Part shown: positions 11,850 through 29,028 of the stretch, one piece after another | How the letters are laid out: every line of letters begins with the position of its first letter | Numbering within the stretch: position 1 is the first letter of the stretch | Origin: Prunus persica | Lineage: Eukaryota > Streptophyta > Magnoliopsida > Rosales > Rosaceae | Reading direction: 5' to 3' | Length of the DNA: 64,000 nt | Assembly: GCF_000346465.2 (NCBI RefSeq) | Contig: NC_034011.1 | Location: 4,988,440 to 5,052,439 of the forward strand | Translations under genes and position numbers: made by a program | The notes under the pieces: model-generated | The model's database searches: none | Told to the model about the DNA's origin: nothing | Seen by the model: the letters and a program-made list of their open reading frames with translations, nothing else

Positions 11850-12935
11850 ATGAATCTGTTGGTGATTTATTCTTTGTGCATATTGATCTGTTGTTCTTTC
11901 CCCATTTTGTTTCCTTTTCCACTTTGTGTGTAACTCCCCATTGTTTGTGTGTGTGTTTTGGTTTTTATTTTCACTTTGCAAGGCCTGTACGCCTTTCTGA
12001 ATCCAATACTGTTTGTTTAAGTCTGTCTTGTGACCCCATAGGCACTAGCATTAGTTGTCTTCTTCCATGAAGATACTTAATTGCAAGCAGCACAGGTTTT
12101 CTGTAATAACAATAATTTCTAGCCATGACTTGCTTCAAAATGTCATGTATAGGATATTTCCTTTTCAAGCATCTTTGCAGGCACTCAACATTAGAGCCTA
12201 ATCATCAATGAAAACCTGCATTAACTTTTCTCCCTGTAATTAGATAAGTGTTTCACTGCAGCTCAATATGAACGTGAATTAGTGAATCGGATTCAGGAAT
12301 TAAACTGACTTTTTAGACATTTTAAAACCATCTCTAGGGTCTCGACAAGTATCTAGAGCCATGTCCTATTCTGGAAACTCAAACTATGAGAAAACAAGAA
12401 CAAGAAAAAAACAAATCAAGCATAAAATACTTTGAACTATCCATCACACCACTTTCGAACAATTGAGCCGGATCTGACTTGATGAGTAGATTTTATATTA
12501 TATATTTAACCCTATTCTTAGTATATTTTTATTAATATTTTGGAAGAATTTTGATACTTTGAATTATATTTCTAATATAGGACTGTCGACTTCCTCTGGA
12601 GCACAACATAATCAAATGGACGAATTTTGGAGTAATTCCAGTTGGAGGACGTTTGTGAGTCACTTAGCTTGATCATTTCAAAATATCATATTCGTCCACC
12701 AAGCGGTTATTTCCTGGCGAATAAATAAAGGAGCGATGCGCAGTGCTGAAATAGTGACGTTTTGGGCTTGAATCGCATTTTTGGAGCCCAATGTGACCTC
12801 GAATGGGTTCGAGGCCTTTTGGAGATGTGTTCAGAACGTTTTTATCTTTAAAACAAGCTATCTTGGGCTGGATTTGGAGGAGATTTGAGGCTAAAGCGTG
12901 GCTGGATAGTTTCTGTGCAATTTATCCCCACTTAA
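11850..12935. other. intergenic DNA, right half probably old LTR-type repeat
   Basis: 11850-12250 is likely 3' UTR and downstream sequence. From about 12570 the sequence has the look of a long terminal repeat or its remnant (gtttgtgagtcacttagcttg..., ggcgaataaataaagg...), interrupted at 12939. It appears to resume after 13579 and after 14865. No ORF with gag or pol motifs is present. Confidence 0.35.
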
Positions 12936-12938
12936 TTA

Positions 12939-13576
12939 GAGTCATTCCAGCGAGGAGCCCAAGCCTCGGGCTGGGGGGAGGCAGCGCCAAAATTCAGTTC
13001 CAGCGAGGAGCCCAAGCCCGGGCTGGGAGTGGGACCCAGCAGACTAGGCTAGCCCAAGGGCAAGGTTGGCCCGAGCTCCAGCCCGAGGGCAAGGCTGACC
13101 CCAGCTCCAGCCCGAGTTTTACCATGATGTCAACACTATAGTACCGCTATAGTGCTACGTGCTACAGTCCACGTGTCGCACTCTGGGCTCTCCGTTCATA
13201 TTTTTTTCTCCAATCCAACGACAACCAATTTTTGTGCAATAAAAAAATCGAAATTTTTTACAAAAAATACCAAAAAATTACTGTTTTTTTTTTCTTTCTA
13301 TAAATACCAAAATTTTATCCGATTGAGATATGAATTTTATAATAAATATTGACACGTACGAACCCAAAAATCTTATCATAAAATATTATCCAAATTAATT
13401 GTTTAGGTAAACAAATTTGTGAAAAAAAAACAAAAAAATGAATAGTATTTACCCTTTGCCATGGCAATGGGTGGAAACACACATTGCTTTTTGCAAGGGC
13501 AGCCACTATTCACATGAATAGTAGCTGCCCTAGTCCCCCCCTTGCCATGGCAAAGGGCAAATGAGTGGAGTTGCTC
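12939..13576. mobile_element. Harbinger/Tourist-like MITE (638 bp)
   Basis: Ends GAGTCATTCCA... and ...TGGAGTTGCTC form imperfect inverted repeats and are flanked by TTA on both sides (12936-12938 and 13577-13579), the PIF/Harbinger target-site rule. Inside are a GC-rich run with repeated 'gaggagcccaagcc' and 'gagctccagcccgag', and a hairpin at 13497-13531 (gggcagccactattcac / gtgaatagtagctgccc). It is related to the element at 42.74 kb. No transposase is present. Confidence 0.6.
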
Positions 13577-13685
13577 TTAGGACTTCTTATATTCTATTTT
13601 ATTTTATTATTTAGTTAGATTCCTAGCGGGAATAAGAGACTAGTTTTCGCAGGGATTGTGCGGCTGGTTTTTAGGGAAATATTTA

Positions 13686-14503
13686 GGCCCCATTTGGTGG
13701 GCTGGACTGGACTTGATATTTTCAATTAAAATGGACATGTATCCTAGCCATTGTTTGTTGAGCTTAAATTAATCTTGGATTGGATATATATAGGCATGGG
13801 ATCCATGTCCCAAATAACTATGGCTCCAGAACCGAAGCCCAGATGTGGGTTTAGAATCTGAGTCTTTTCTAGAGACACGCCTCTTCTCTCTTATCTCGGC
13901 GAGCACGCCTCCTCTCATTAGTTTCTTCTCTTCTCTCTCTTCCGCTCTCTCTTCTCTCTTCCTCTCTTTCTGTCTTTGTGATTTTCTCCTCTCTCTTTTT
14001 TTTTTTTTTTTCTAGAGCCCCCTTTCTTCTTCTGTTCTTCTATTCATCTTCTTCTCTGATGCTATCTCATATTTCAAGCAATCTTCTCACTTCAATCTCT
14101 CTTTTGGAAATAAGAACAAGAAAAATGGAAGGAAAATGGTGGGTTTGATGCAAAGACCATTGGCTGTAATAGGGTGGGTTTGATCCAAATACCATTGATG
14201 CAAATCTTCTCACTTCAATCTCTTCAATACTATCTTTTTTATTTTTTTATTTTTTTTCTGCTTATGTTTGTTTCTGGTCCAAGATGCATAGACCATTGGC
14301 TATAATAGGGGAACCCCAGATTTTCTCCATCTCCTTTTAGCTTTATTTTTTTACTGTTGTTGTTAACAGTGGTTAATGGGTTGATCGAATTGATCTCAAT
14401 TGTTCTGAGTAAGTTAGATATGTTGAGTTAATTTTGTTGGATTTTGTTGCTTGTTCGATTGTAGGTTCCAATCTTTTTTTTTTTTAGATAGTCTCGATCT
14501 CTT

Positions 14504-14534
<31 letters not shown>

Positions 14535-14862
14535 TTTAATTTATTGAAGTCCCAATCTCTTTGAATATGATGGTTCTATAATAATTTTTTATATAAATAT
14601 TGGTTCTGTAATTTGATACATTTTTAATTATTTATTTATGATATTAAATAATCTAATAAACAGTAAAAAAAATTTCATTTAAAATAAAAAATGAAGTCCA
14701 ATGTTATCCAGTGTGGCCTTGTACCAAACAATGGATTGGACTTAAGTCCAGTCCAGTCTAGTATTCTACCAAACAACTCAATAGGACTTAAGTCTAGCCT
14801 AGTTCAGTTCAATACTTCAAGTCTAATCCTAACCAGTTCAGTCCAGCCCACCAAACGGGGCT
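13686..14862. mobile_element. Harbinger-like non-autonomous element (1.18 kb)
   Basis: Left end GGCCCCATTTGGTGGGCTGG and right end (reverse complement) AGCCCCGTTTGGTGGGCTGG are near-identical inverted repeats of about 28 bp. Both are flanked by TTA (13683-13685, 14863-14865). The ends resemble Tourist-type 'GGCCTTGTTTGG' termini. The interior has CT-rich runs and an (AT)n tract at about 14505-14529, with no transposase ORF. Confidence 0.8.
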
Positions 14863-15825
14863 TTAAGGTTTTAGTCTGCCTAGTTTTGAGGGACTTTTCT
14901 TTTACGTAACTTTGGGAGACGGAGAATAATTGCGAGGGTTCTTGAAGATTTTCAACTTCAAGGTGTTTTTATTCTTATTCATTCGAATAATATTTTCTTT
15001 GATTTCAATTATGAATATACGTAACTAATTCTTTTTAACTAAGGCGAAGCCTTGAACCTTAGTATGAATATGTAATTTTTATTTAATAGCTTATGATTGA
15101 TGGCATGCATACTTTGAATTGTTAATCACTGCTTTAAACTTTCTAATTGTCTTAATGCCTGATCACCATTAGGATCTTTAGAAAAGTAACTCGATGCAAT
15201 TTTGGTCGGAAGGTTCCCTGAAATTGATGTTGGCCTCTTGTGATTAATAATTGTAATTTCACTTAAGATGAACACTATGTCTTAAGGGTTGCATGGTTTT
15301 TCAAAAGGGTTTTCATAAAGCATAATGAGTCTTTCATGTTCAGATTTGATCCGAATGTCCGGACAGGTTGCATGTTGGATATACGTTCTATGTTGGGGGT
15401 TCCAAGTAGAGTATAAATTAGGAAAACCTAACCTTCAAAGTGGCATGTGTAGATCATAAGTAATTGGTAAAAATTCATAGGATTGCTAGGTAATGGTGAA
15501 ACCCTAGTGCTTTTATAAATTGATTTTTAAAACTCTTGTCTTTGATTGTATTTGTTTTTAATCAACATTCGTTTTTAGTATTAAACGATTTCAGAATCAT
15601 CCTTCTCAGCCTTTAATTTCAAGTAGTTAATTAGAGTTTGTTTTTACATAAATTGTTAAATAGTCCTTGAGGAAAACGGCCTTGCATGAGTATCTATACT
15701 ACAACATTCTTGTATTCTTGCAAGTATTTCATGTGCTTTTAACCCTATTTGCGCAGGTACTAAAAATCCCATCATGACTCATTGGTGTTGTCAAGACATG
15801 GAGGTCTGAGAGCTTGATCATTGCC
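14863..15825. other. AT-rich repeat-like sequence, continuation of the old LTR-type region
   Basis: Text such as 'atagtccttgaggaaaacggccttgc', 'tactacaacattcttgtattcttgc' and 'tttgcgcaggtac' resembles the 3' part of plant LTRs. No target duplication or partner LTR was found, so this is a tentative call. Confidence 0.3.
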
Positions 15826-16095
15826 ATGGCAAAGTCTCGCGGGAACAAGTAGGCATCAAAAGCATATGCTCAACGCAATTCCAAGTTCCTTCCCCAGCCA
15901 TCAGCTGCTGGTCAGAGAATTCATGTACCTTGTAGAAGACTCTGACTGTTATTGCATGTTGATCTCATGAGGTGAAGGAAGTCAACATTCATGGCCACCA
16001 CTGAAGTTATAGAAACGGTTTTCGAAGAATCTGCATTGTATCACTCCAATGCTGTGAGAAAGAGCAGACAGCTACAAAGCAATGAGCAACTTTAA
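15826..16095 (+). pseudogene. possible broken coding remnant, unidentified
   Basis: An ATG at 15826 opens MAKSRGNK, then an in-frame TAG (15850-15852), then ASKAYAQRNSKFLPQPSAAG and QRIHVPCRRL, then TGA. A second short frame at 15991-16095 reads MATTEVIETVFEESALYHSN and continues to EQL. Both have coding-like composition for plant sequence but no known domain. It may be chance or the remains of a captured gene. Confidence 0.2.
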
Positions 16096-17426
16096 CAAAT
16101 ATTCATATCAGTCAGACATCCAGTTTGGGATATTACCGTACAAAACCAGCTGGTGCCCGGATACCAGTTATAAATCTACCAGACAAACTGTGTTCCAATT
16201 GAACAGAATTAACTACATTTCTTTCTTTCTTTGGAACAGAATTAACTGCATTTCTACTGTAATCATTAAAGATGACGAAATCCTCCAGATAACCTGAGAT
16301 CAGAAAAGGGAAAGAAAAAAAAATAGAGTTTCAATCTTATGTTTTATGTTGTTTTGGTTTCACCCAAGAAACACAATAAAGAAGTGGGAAACTGCGGGTC
16401 ATAAGACCAAATCGAAGCTCGAACTCAAACATAGAGAATGGATTGTGCTTTTGAGCCTGCGTCGCTCCAACTGCTCCTGTGCCTTCTCCGCGAGCTTTTC
16501 TACATCAAGGATGAATGCCAAAGAGGCTGACAGTTTCTCTTTCACCAAATCCCCTTGATGCGAAGGATGCAAGGGCCTCCGGTAAAGTACTTTGGGAGAA
16601 GGCAGCTCGTATGTTGCAAGAAAGTGTACTGTCTTTCAGCAAATGAGTTCATCAGAGAGATGAAAACGCAGAATCCACATCAAAGAGTTGCAACTTGTTA
16701 GCCTCGCAGGGTTTTAAACGAACATGGTGGCGGGTAGATAGAATGTGAAATGACAAAAACGCCCTTATGTTTTAAAGTTTGTTGGCGTTAGTTGCGATAT
16801 CAATTTGAAGCAAATGGGTCACTGCTGGATTAGGAAATGATCCAGAGCGGGTCATGGATCTTGAGATTAACCAAATAACTTAAGAAAGAAGCTCCAGCTT
16901 GACACAATTTGAGTTGTTAAAGCTGAGCCTCCGAAAGTCTATTAGAATAAACTTTGATGTCATTGTTACTATGAATTACAAACATGAAAAATTCTGCAGA
17001 ATTTAAAGGATGAAGAACATGAAAATCTGGTATGTATAACCTGCTGTAGAAGACGGGTACAAGCACTAAGCAGTCCCAACTAATTTTAATCAAATTACAA
17101 GAGTCCAGAACTTTACAGAAGCATGGGAATCCATACAATGGCTAGTAAAAAATGATATCCAATTCTCATAAAAATCGTACACTGTAATATAAAATTGGAC
17201 AGTCCAAGGAAAACTCCAAGTCCCTGAGGCCTGGTAGAGTTTACATGAAGAAATACACAAACAATTGACCCACATAAGATGCCAATTTCATATTATGCTT
17301 CCGCTTATATCTCACGAAAAAAAGAATTACCCAATCCTTTATGCTATTGTCAACACCATCTTGCAATAAAATTTTGTTGAGCAGCACCACTTGATCTAAC
17401 TATATAATCTCCAGTTCCGCATGAAT
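16096..17426. other. intergenic region downstream of kinesin-13B
   Basis: The part nearest 17426 is probably kinesin 3' UTR. A minus-strand open stretch at about 16400-16558 (DLVKEKLSASLAFILDVEKL then AEKAQEQLERRRLKS) has coding-like composition but no flanking exons that I can recognise. Nothing else is seen. Confidence 0.4.
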
Positions 17427-22713
<5,287 letters not shown>

Positions 22714-23420
22714 CTCTCTTTCTCTCTCTGCACCCGATCCAAATCTCAATCGAACCCTCCAATCACAAACTTAGATCGGGAACTCAACCCCTCTCTCTCT
22801 CTCTTCAGATACACAGAAAAATCTCGACCATTTACTGCTGGAATGAAATCTCGATCTTTTTCAAAGCTTGTATTGTAGCTTCCCTTCGGTTCTTTTTTTC
22901 TTTTCTTTTTTTCCTTTTTTCCTGGTGTGATATATAAGCTGAACTTTAATGGAGGCTCGAGTAAACCCAAAGATATAGCAGAAGCAAAGAAATGCTTTGA
23001 ATTTTTGAAGAAACAGTTGGCACGTGCGAGTGGCAATTTTGGCACCTGACCTGAATTTTGGGCTCAGGTGGGTCCTGTTTTCTGTATTTGAATGCTCTGG
23101 GCCATTTCTCACGTGGTGGGGCCCACTATTTTTGTTGCGCGCTTTACGACTTCATTCAAATTCTGTGACTTGCGGTGCCACGTGTCGAAATTTTGGAAGC
23201 ATTTTAGTTGGTGGGTGATCGGACGGCGCAGTTTGAATAGTACGGATATTAAACCAGCGGTAAATGCTTCAATGGCGTTGGAGTTTTGGGACCCACCTGG
23301 GCTGTTCGGCGCACTTTTATACCCTTCCAACTTTTTGTGTTTGTTTTTTGGGGTTTGGACTCTTCACGGCCCAACCCAAAAAACATCAATAAAAAACAGA
23401 AAACACACCAATAGTTGTAG
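22714..23420 (-). promoter_or_regulatory. kinesin-13B leader and promoter region
   Basis: A CT/GA-rich leader lies at about 22700-22805, giving an upstream in-frame Met in the minus frame. A CACGTG core (ACGT-type element) occurs at about 23019-23025 and again near 23110 and 23180. No clear TATA box was fixed. Promoter assignment rests on position. Confidence 0.35.
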
Positions 23421-23424
23421 GGCT

Positions 23425-23992
23425 ATTGTACAATGGTCCTTCAACTATACTCGCAATTATATTTTCGTCTTTTAATTTCAAAAATAGTTGCGGAGGTCCG
23501 CTTAATTAGATATTGTGTGGCAACATTCATCCTTCTGTTAGTTTTATTGAGATACTTTTAAGGGCAAATAAGATTTTTACCTAACTAATAACACCTTTGT
23601 GCACCCAAACCTCTCAACCCTGCCACCTAAACGATCAGTCCAGCAGCTCAAACAACCATCCTCCTGAGTCCCGACGAACAATTTATTTCGTGAAGGGTCA
23701 TTGACTTCGGAGTAGCTCAAGCTCCTCTCCAATGGCAATCACTAAGCTGTCACTTTCAACCATGTATTTCTACTTCTTCTTTATCTCCATTTTACTCATT
23801 CAAACATTTTGTTTATGGGTTGACGTCACGTTAAGTACAAACATTCAAACATTCCAAAATTTGGCCCTGAGATTAACGGCACGTAAGAGACACTTGACAG
23901 AACAAACGATGCTGTCAATTTCAGGACCAAATTTTTGGAGTTGATGAACGAAAATATAACCACATGTATAGTTCAGGGACCATTGCTACAAT
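23425..23992. mobile_element. MITE with long terminal inverted repeats (about 568 bp)
   Basis: The left end 'attgtacaatggtccttcaa...ttatattttcgt' matches the reverse complement of the right end 'gaacgaaaatataacc...gaccattgctacaat' over about 45 bp, with a few mismatches. No transposase and no clear target duplication. The long inverted repeats suggest a Mutator-type origin. Confidence 0.6.
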
Positions 23993-25508
23993 TAAGTCAT
24001 AGATATAGTATCGAAGGTTTTGTCTTCTTTGTTTGAAATAGAATTAACACTTAACCAAATGTGAGGGGGAGATAAGTGTCATGTCACTAGAATCGAACTT
24101 TAAAGCCTACAATTCGATCCACATTAAATCATATGCAAAAATTGCAAAAAAAAACGAAGGGACTATATTGGCAAGTTTTGATCTCAATAGAAAGTATTTA
24201 AATACTTTTCCCCTTTATTAAAAATCCCTCATCAAATTCTATGGTGCAATTGGGATTGGATTCAAATTCTATGGGCCCACAGCCTCCGATTTCTAATCCG
24301 AATGTTCCTATAAGTCCGACAAGGTCTACTTAACATGTCCCGAGAATTTGATCTCGATCGACAGGTCGGATCGCTCCTGATCGCATGATCAGACGATCAC
24401 CATTTTACTTAAACTTTGAATCATTAGTTCGGAGTATCCGGGACTCCGATTCTCAATCCGCAAGTTCCTACACTATCCTAGAGGTTCCTAGATCAACATA
24501 TTTGGAAATGGTGTCGATCCAATGGTCTGAACATATCGAACATAGATATCACCTAATATGTAAAAATCCGTTCAACCGTCAAACGATAACCAAATTCGAA
24601 TCCAAGCATACCGTCGTGCTCGGCGACCGAAAAATTCCCAAAACACTCATCAATACCTATACTAACGTGATCAAGACAACTAGTGGAGCAACTTTTGTTC
24701 TTGGGCCACAGCCAAAAAGTCGTCGGAACTTGCCGGAAATTCAAGCGGAAAACCAGTCAAAACTTTAAATCGTAAATCGAACCTCAAAACTTCAAAATCA
24801 ATCCTAACCAACTCAACTATCAGATAAGTCACGTTAAAAGGATGAGAAAGCATACCTAGATCGATAAATTTGGTGGCCGAAATCATCAAAAACGACGCCA
24901 AAAAATTTCGAAGAAAACTAGAGCTTTCTCAAGCTCTCGTCGGAGCTACGCTGGCTTTTGATTGGAGAAATTGGGTGGGTCAAATAGAGGAGGAGGAGAG
25001 GAATATTTTGCAAGTCGTTTCGTCGGAAACGGTAGCCGAACGGAGCCGGAATCAATGCCGGAAGTTCCGACTGTAGCAAGGGAGAGAGAACGGGTCGTGG
25101 CGGAGAGAGAGAAGCCGCTAGGTTTTTAAAAAAAATAACGTTGAAATATTTACGATTGTGCCACTGTACTTCCGTTAATTGTAACTTCTTCGTTAAAACT
25201 TCGATTTGAGCCAACTATATGTCTACGAACTCGTATCAACGCGCTCTACGCAACGATGCCACTCAATTCTCCAAATTCTTCCCCAAATAAAAAGTCAATT
25301 TTTAAACCCATTAAAATATTATTGGGGTAAAATTATCTTTTACTAGAATAATTTAATAATTAAATATTAATTTAGGAACGAGATATCACACGTATGCATG
25401 CATAGTATATCTATAATATGTTGTGTGAACAGTGAAATTTATAATTAAAAAATCATAAAAATATTTGTGTAATGAACCCTCTTTTCACAATCACTTGTTA
25501 AAAAAACA
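23993..25508. other. repeat-like DNA without a recognisable gene
   Basis: The stretch at about 24240-25270 has unusually even base composition with many CG words and LTR-like phrasing, such as 'gatcgctcctgatcgcatgatcagacgatcac' (a local palindrome) at 24368-24399. Open frames on both strands (24385-24768 +, 24918-25214 -) show no known domain. Probably an old retroelement fragment. Confidence 0.35.
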
Positions 25509-25889
25509 GGGCTAACATCATTTTACCCCCTCAAAATTTGGGGTCATTCTTGTAATGGGGCACACGGTTTTCATTTTGTCAACTTACGCCCTAATGTTTT
25601 AAAATTTGACCAATTTACACGTTCTGTCAATTTGACCACTTGATTTTTTATTAAGTGATGAGGTGGCAAATGTGGGGTCTACTTTTTTAACTTAGGTGTA
25701 ATAATATATGTAACAAATAATATTAAAAATTTCTTTACATTTTAAGTTTATTTAAAATATTAAAATTAATTATTTAAAACAAAAAAAGAAAAAATCAACA
25801 TTCTAACCAAACCCCTCAAGTCGTCACCAACCTCACCACCAAACCCTCCCTTCTCTTTCAACCCAGACCACCTCACAACCATTTCCTGC

Positions 25890-27274
25890 TGTAGGGGCTT
25901 TTTTCTTCCGGCAGCTGTAAATGGGCTGGGCTGCCGTAAAGAGTAGATGGATGAAATTATCCCCTGTGTCTGAGTTTGAAGATCAATCCCCAAGAATGCT
26001 TCGAAATGACAGAGATGCCTTAGGAAACACCTTGGTTACCTTCACCAATAAAAATAACAACAGTTTACGGGTAGATTTTTAGCTTGGCATGGAAGCAAAA
26101 TCGACATGAGTTTAGCATCGAAGAGAAAATTATGCGTTCTTGGGGGAAAATGGGAGTGTTAAGGTAAGAAAGGGAAGGTTTGCAAGAAGGTTTGGCTGAG
26201 AAAAGAGGGAGAGAAAGAAAAGGGTGTCTTAAGTGTTCTTCCGATAGCTTGACAGAGGTTCTGTCAAATGTGAGAACAGTCTGCCAGAAGAGGGAAAATG
26301 GGAGAGAATGAAAAATGGAGCATGAAATTGCTGAGTTTTGCAGGCAAGAGAGGAAGCCTGCTCTCTGGATCTGTCTTGTTTGGTTGGGTAGAATAGGCCT
26401 CCTTTTATAGCCGCTGGAAGCTATCTTTTTCCAAAAAACCCTAATGGCTTCCATCCCATTTTGCCAAGTATTTCCCTTCCTTTCTCCCCTCATCACTTCA
26501 ATCATCTTATTTGGTGAAATCTACTCTGCTCCTTTGCACAAAATCAGGGATTTTAGGAGCTCAAGGTCCCTTTCCCGCAGTTGCCCTAGTGAAGAATTCA
26601 TATTCCCAGCCATCTCCTTCCTTTCTTTTCTTCATATTTTCATGGCCAGGTCTAATGAGGGAAAAAGAATGGGTATGCATGCTGGTTCAAATGGTGATCT
26701 GCGCTCCAATATCCCTTGGTCCTTTGGAAGTTTTTGCTCGAAACTTGTTCCCCCATGTGTTGGAACCTCCCAGCAGCTTTGCATAATAGACCTCTAGACT
26801 TCCCTTCGTGGCTCTTGTTCTCCAACCAAATGTTGGGGCCTTGCAACTCTTTATTGTGATTGTATGGGCCAAGTTGATTCACCAAGTAAGTGGGGCTATC
26901 CTTATCAAGCGTTGGGCTTTTTGGTTGAGTTAATGGGCTATTTTGGTTGGGCTATTTTTCTCTTTGTGCTCACCCACATGTTTGGGCCTAAGAAATTGGC
27001 TTAAGTTCCGAGGCTCCCAAGCAACCCGGGACTTCCATTTCTCGGCCCATCAATGGGCCTACTGTCGATTTATTACATTCATACCACAACTCACTCAAGC
27101 AAGCCCCAGGCATTTGAGTGGCTTGGGCCCACTTAAGCTTGTAGCGTGGCGTGGCATATGTGCAAGCGTATATGATGAACTCTTGCGTACCAAATTGGGT
27201 TTCTTTCCAAGCTAGGTGTCGTATTGGGCCGGGGATTTATTTGGGCCCAACAGTGGATTTTTTGGGCCTCAACA
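25890..27274 (-). mobile_element. solo LTR (1.39 kb)
   Basis: Bounded by TG (25890) and CA (27274), with flanking 5-mers CCTGC (25885-25889) and CCTAC (27275-27279), a 4/5 match expected of a target duplication. On the minus strand it starts TGTTGAGGCCCAAAAAATCC and has a TATAAAAGG box near 26395-26405, so it reads right to left. No gag or pol sequence is adjacent, which fits a solo LTR left by recombination. Confidence 0.65.
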
Positions 27275-27459
27275 CCTACAAACAGTACAGGCCACCTCGC
27301 AACCACCGCATGCAAACAACCCAGACCACCTCACAACCACTATCTGCAAACAACCTACTTTCCCCTTTCCCCAACCCATCGCACCCCAGATCTGAAACCA
27401 TCCCTGCCCCCAGCCTCCTCCCTCTAAACCCTAATCTCTTGGAACCTAGATCGTTGCTG

Positions 27460-28915
27460 AAGAAGCCATGCCTCCAAAAGTTCGTCAGCTACGGAAAAAC
27501 GGACAGCGCCAACCAGACAAAGTTTAGTAGCTACGCCAAAGACGCAAACATAATCGGGTCGGGTTTTACAAGTTACAGAGAGTCCAGGGCCGGCCAAAAA
27601 AATTCATTTAAAGAGTACAACCAATCTGCGAACAACCCACATAACAATTTCAAGAGCTATGGCGGTGACGATCAATAGAGGACCCAATAATTTTTATAGG
27701 GGTAGGCTAAATTATTTTTTATGGAGGAGATATATTATGAACTCGTAAGATGTCATCGCTTTGAATGTACCAGTCGTTTCCCCACGTATAGAATTAGTGG
27801 CTCCATCCTTAATCAAGTTCTCAACAATTGTACGAGATGCATTAACAAGAATCCTAATGAGATCTGAGTTTAATAAATTCCTCAGAAATTGAAGTATCAA
27901 CATTAGATGCATAAGGTGTGTCCTTGTTATCTTTACTACTTTTTTTGAAGAATGAATAAATAGTTTTTCATCTCTTTGCCGGTCTATTATCATCATGTGA
28001 CATGATATCCTAATAAGAAATACTAAACACCAAAAATCATATATGCTAATTAATAATTCAAGTTGCAAAAATAAAACATATATCAACAATCTCCAAACGT
28101 TTTCACTCAAACCATAAATCATAAAAATTTAACAACAACGATTAAAATTGAATATTGAATATTTATAATTTTTTTTTTTTTAAAAAAAAAACTTACCAAG
28201 ATTGAAGAACCCACTGAACATGAGTTGGTACAATTTTTTAGAGGAGAGCTATTTCTTCTAGGCTCTCAAGGTTCAAATATGGCGTTTTGGGTGGCTAGAA
28301 GAAATTTTTTGATGTTTGCTCTTTGTGGGTGTAGCGCAATATCAGTACGATTAGAATAGCTCAAGTTGGTAGAGCCTTATCATGAGTTTTGCTTCTAATT
28401 AAATTTATATTGGTTTGGATTGATGTTTATTATTTCCTATATACTTCAGGAGTGGGCTTATTTTAAATAGAGGACTAAGCTATTATTTACTTTACTTACA
28501 TTGGGCTATTATTAGTTTATTAAAAATAAAAAAAAACAATGCATGTGCGGGCTATATTAATTTGGTGCAGTGGGCTAATATTTATTTGAGTAGGAATAAG
28601 CCTACAATAGTAACACCATGTTCAATATTTTATAAATGTTCCCCTAGGCCGGAGCCCACTCTAGCCTAAGCTTAGGTCCGCCCTTGGTGGCGATTCTTTT
28701 GGGGTGGATGGGTTCTCGAATTATCAGAGTGAAGCAAATGTTGGGGGTGACTCGTTTCAGTCTCACGCGAGAAATTCGAATTCCGAGAAGGTGAGTTTCT
28801 CGAATTATGGGAAATCGTTCAATCTGGTAAACGATTCGTTTAAAGAGTACAGGACTGGGGCGAAAGGTCGGACCACTGTCGGGTTCAAGTCCTACGGTTT
28901 GGGGGTGGGGCTGGC
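27460..28915 (+). pseudogene. captured fragment of a polygalacturonase-1 beta-like (BURP family) repeat gene, split by a hAT insertion
   Basis: Two blocks of the 14-residue FxxY repeat are visible. The left block (about 27475-27672) includes KFVSYGKTDSANQTKFSSYA and NNFKSYGGDD. The right block (28695 to about 28905) includes SFGVDGFSNYQSEANVGGDS, VSFSNYGKSFNL and GFKSYG. Removing the intervening hAT element (27673-28686) and one target copy leaves the frame open across the joint. In the family this repeat region precedes a C-terminal BURP domain and sits in cell-wall proteins that bind polygalacturonase. Neither the signal peptide nor the BURP domain is present, and the right block runs into a (TG)n(GA)n tract, so this is a gene fragment, not a working gene. 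Confidence 0.75.
27673..28686. mobile_element. hAT-type non-autonomous element (1.01 kb)
   Basis: Ends CAATAGAGGACCCA and, inverted, CAAGGGCGGACCTA match 10 of 14, in the style of hAT 'CAGGGGCGGA' termini. Flanks GTGACGAT (27665-27672) and GTGGCGAT (28687-28694) are an 8-bp duplication with one mismatch. The interior is AT-rich without a transposase ORF. Confidence 0.7.
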
Positions 28916-28918
28916 TAA

Positions 28919-28921
28919 TTT

Positions 28922-28990
<69 letters not shown>
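28919..28990. repeat. compound microsatellite (TG)n(GA)n
   Basis: About 13 TG units followed by about 22 GA units, interrupting the end of the PG1-beta-like reading frame. Confidence 0.9.
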
Positions 28991-28992
<2 letters not shown>

Positions 28993-29028
28993 CGAGTTAA
29001 GAAGGTGAAGTTGAAGGGTGGAGATGAG

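Noticed and set aside
22714..22749. Upstream in-frame Met for kinesin-13B
   Set aside because: It would add a 12-residue extension encoded by the CT/GA-rich leader that known KIN13B proteins lack.
24385..25214. Candidate gene in the CG-rich stretch near 24.4-25.2 kb
   Set aside because: Open frames on both strands lack motifs and splice structure; the composition fits an old retroelement.
26065..26797. 146-codon (-) and 117-codon (+) frames
   Set aside because: They lie wholly inside the solo LTR and show no retroviral or host protein motif.
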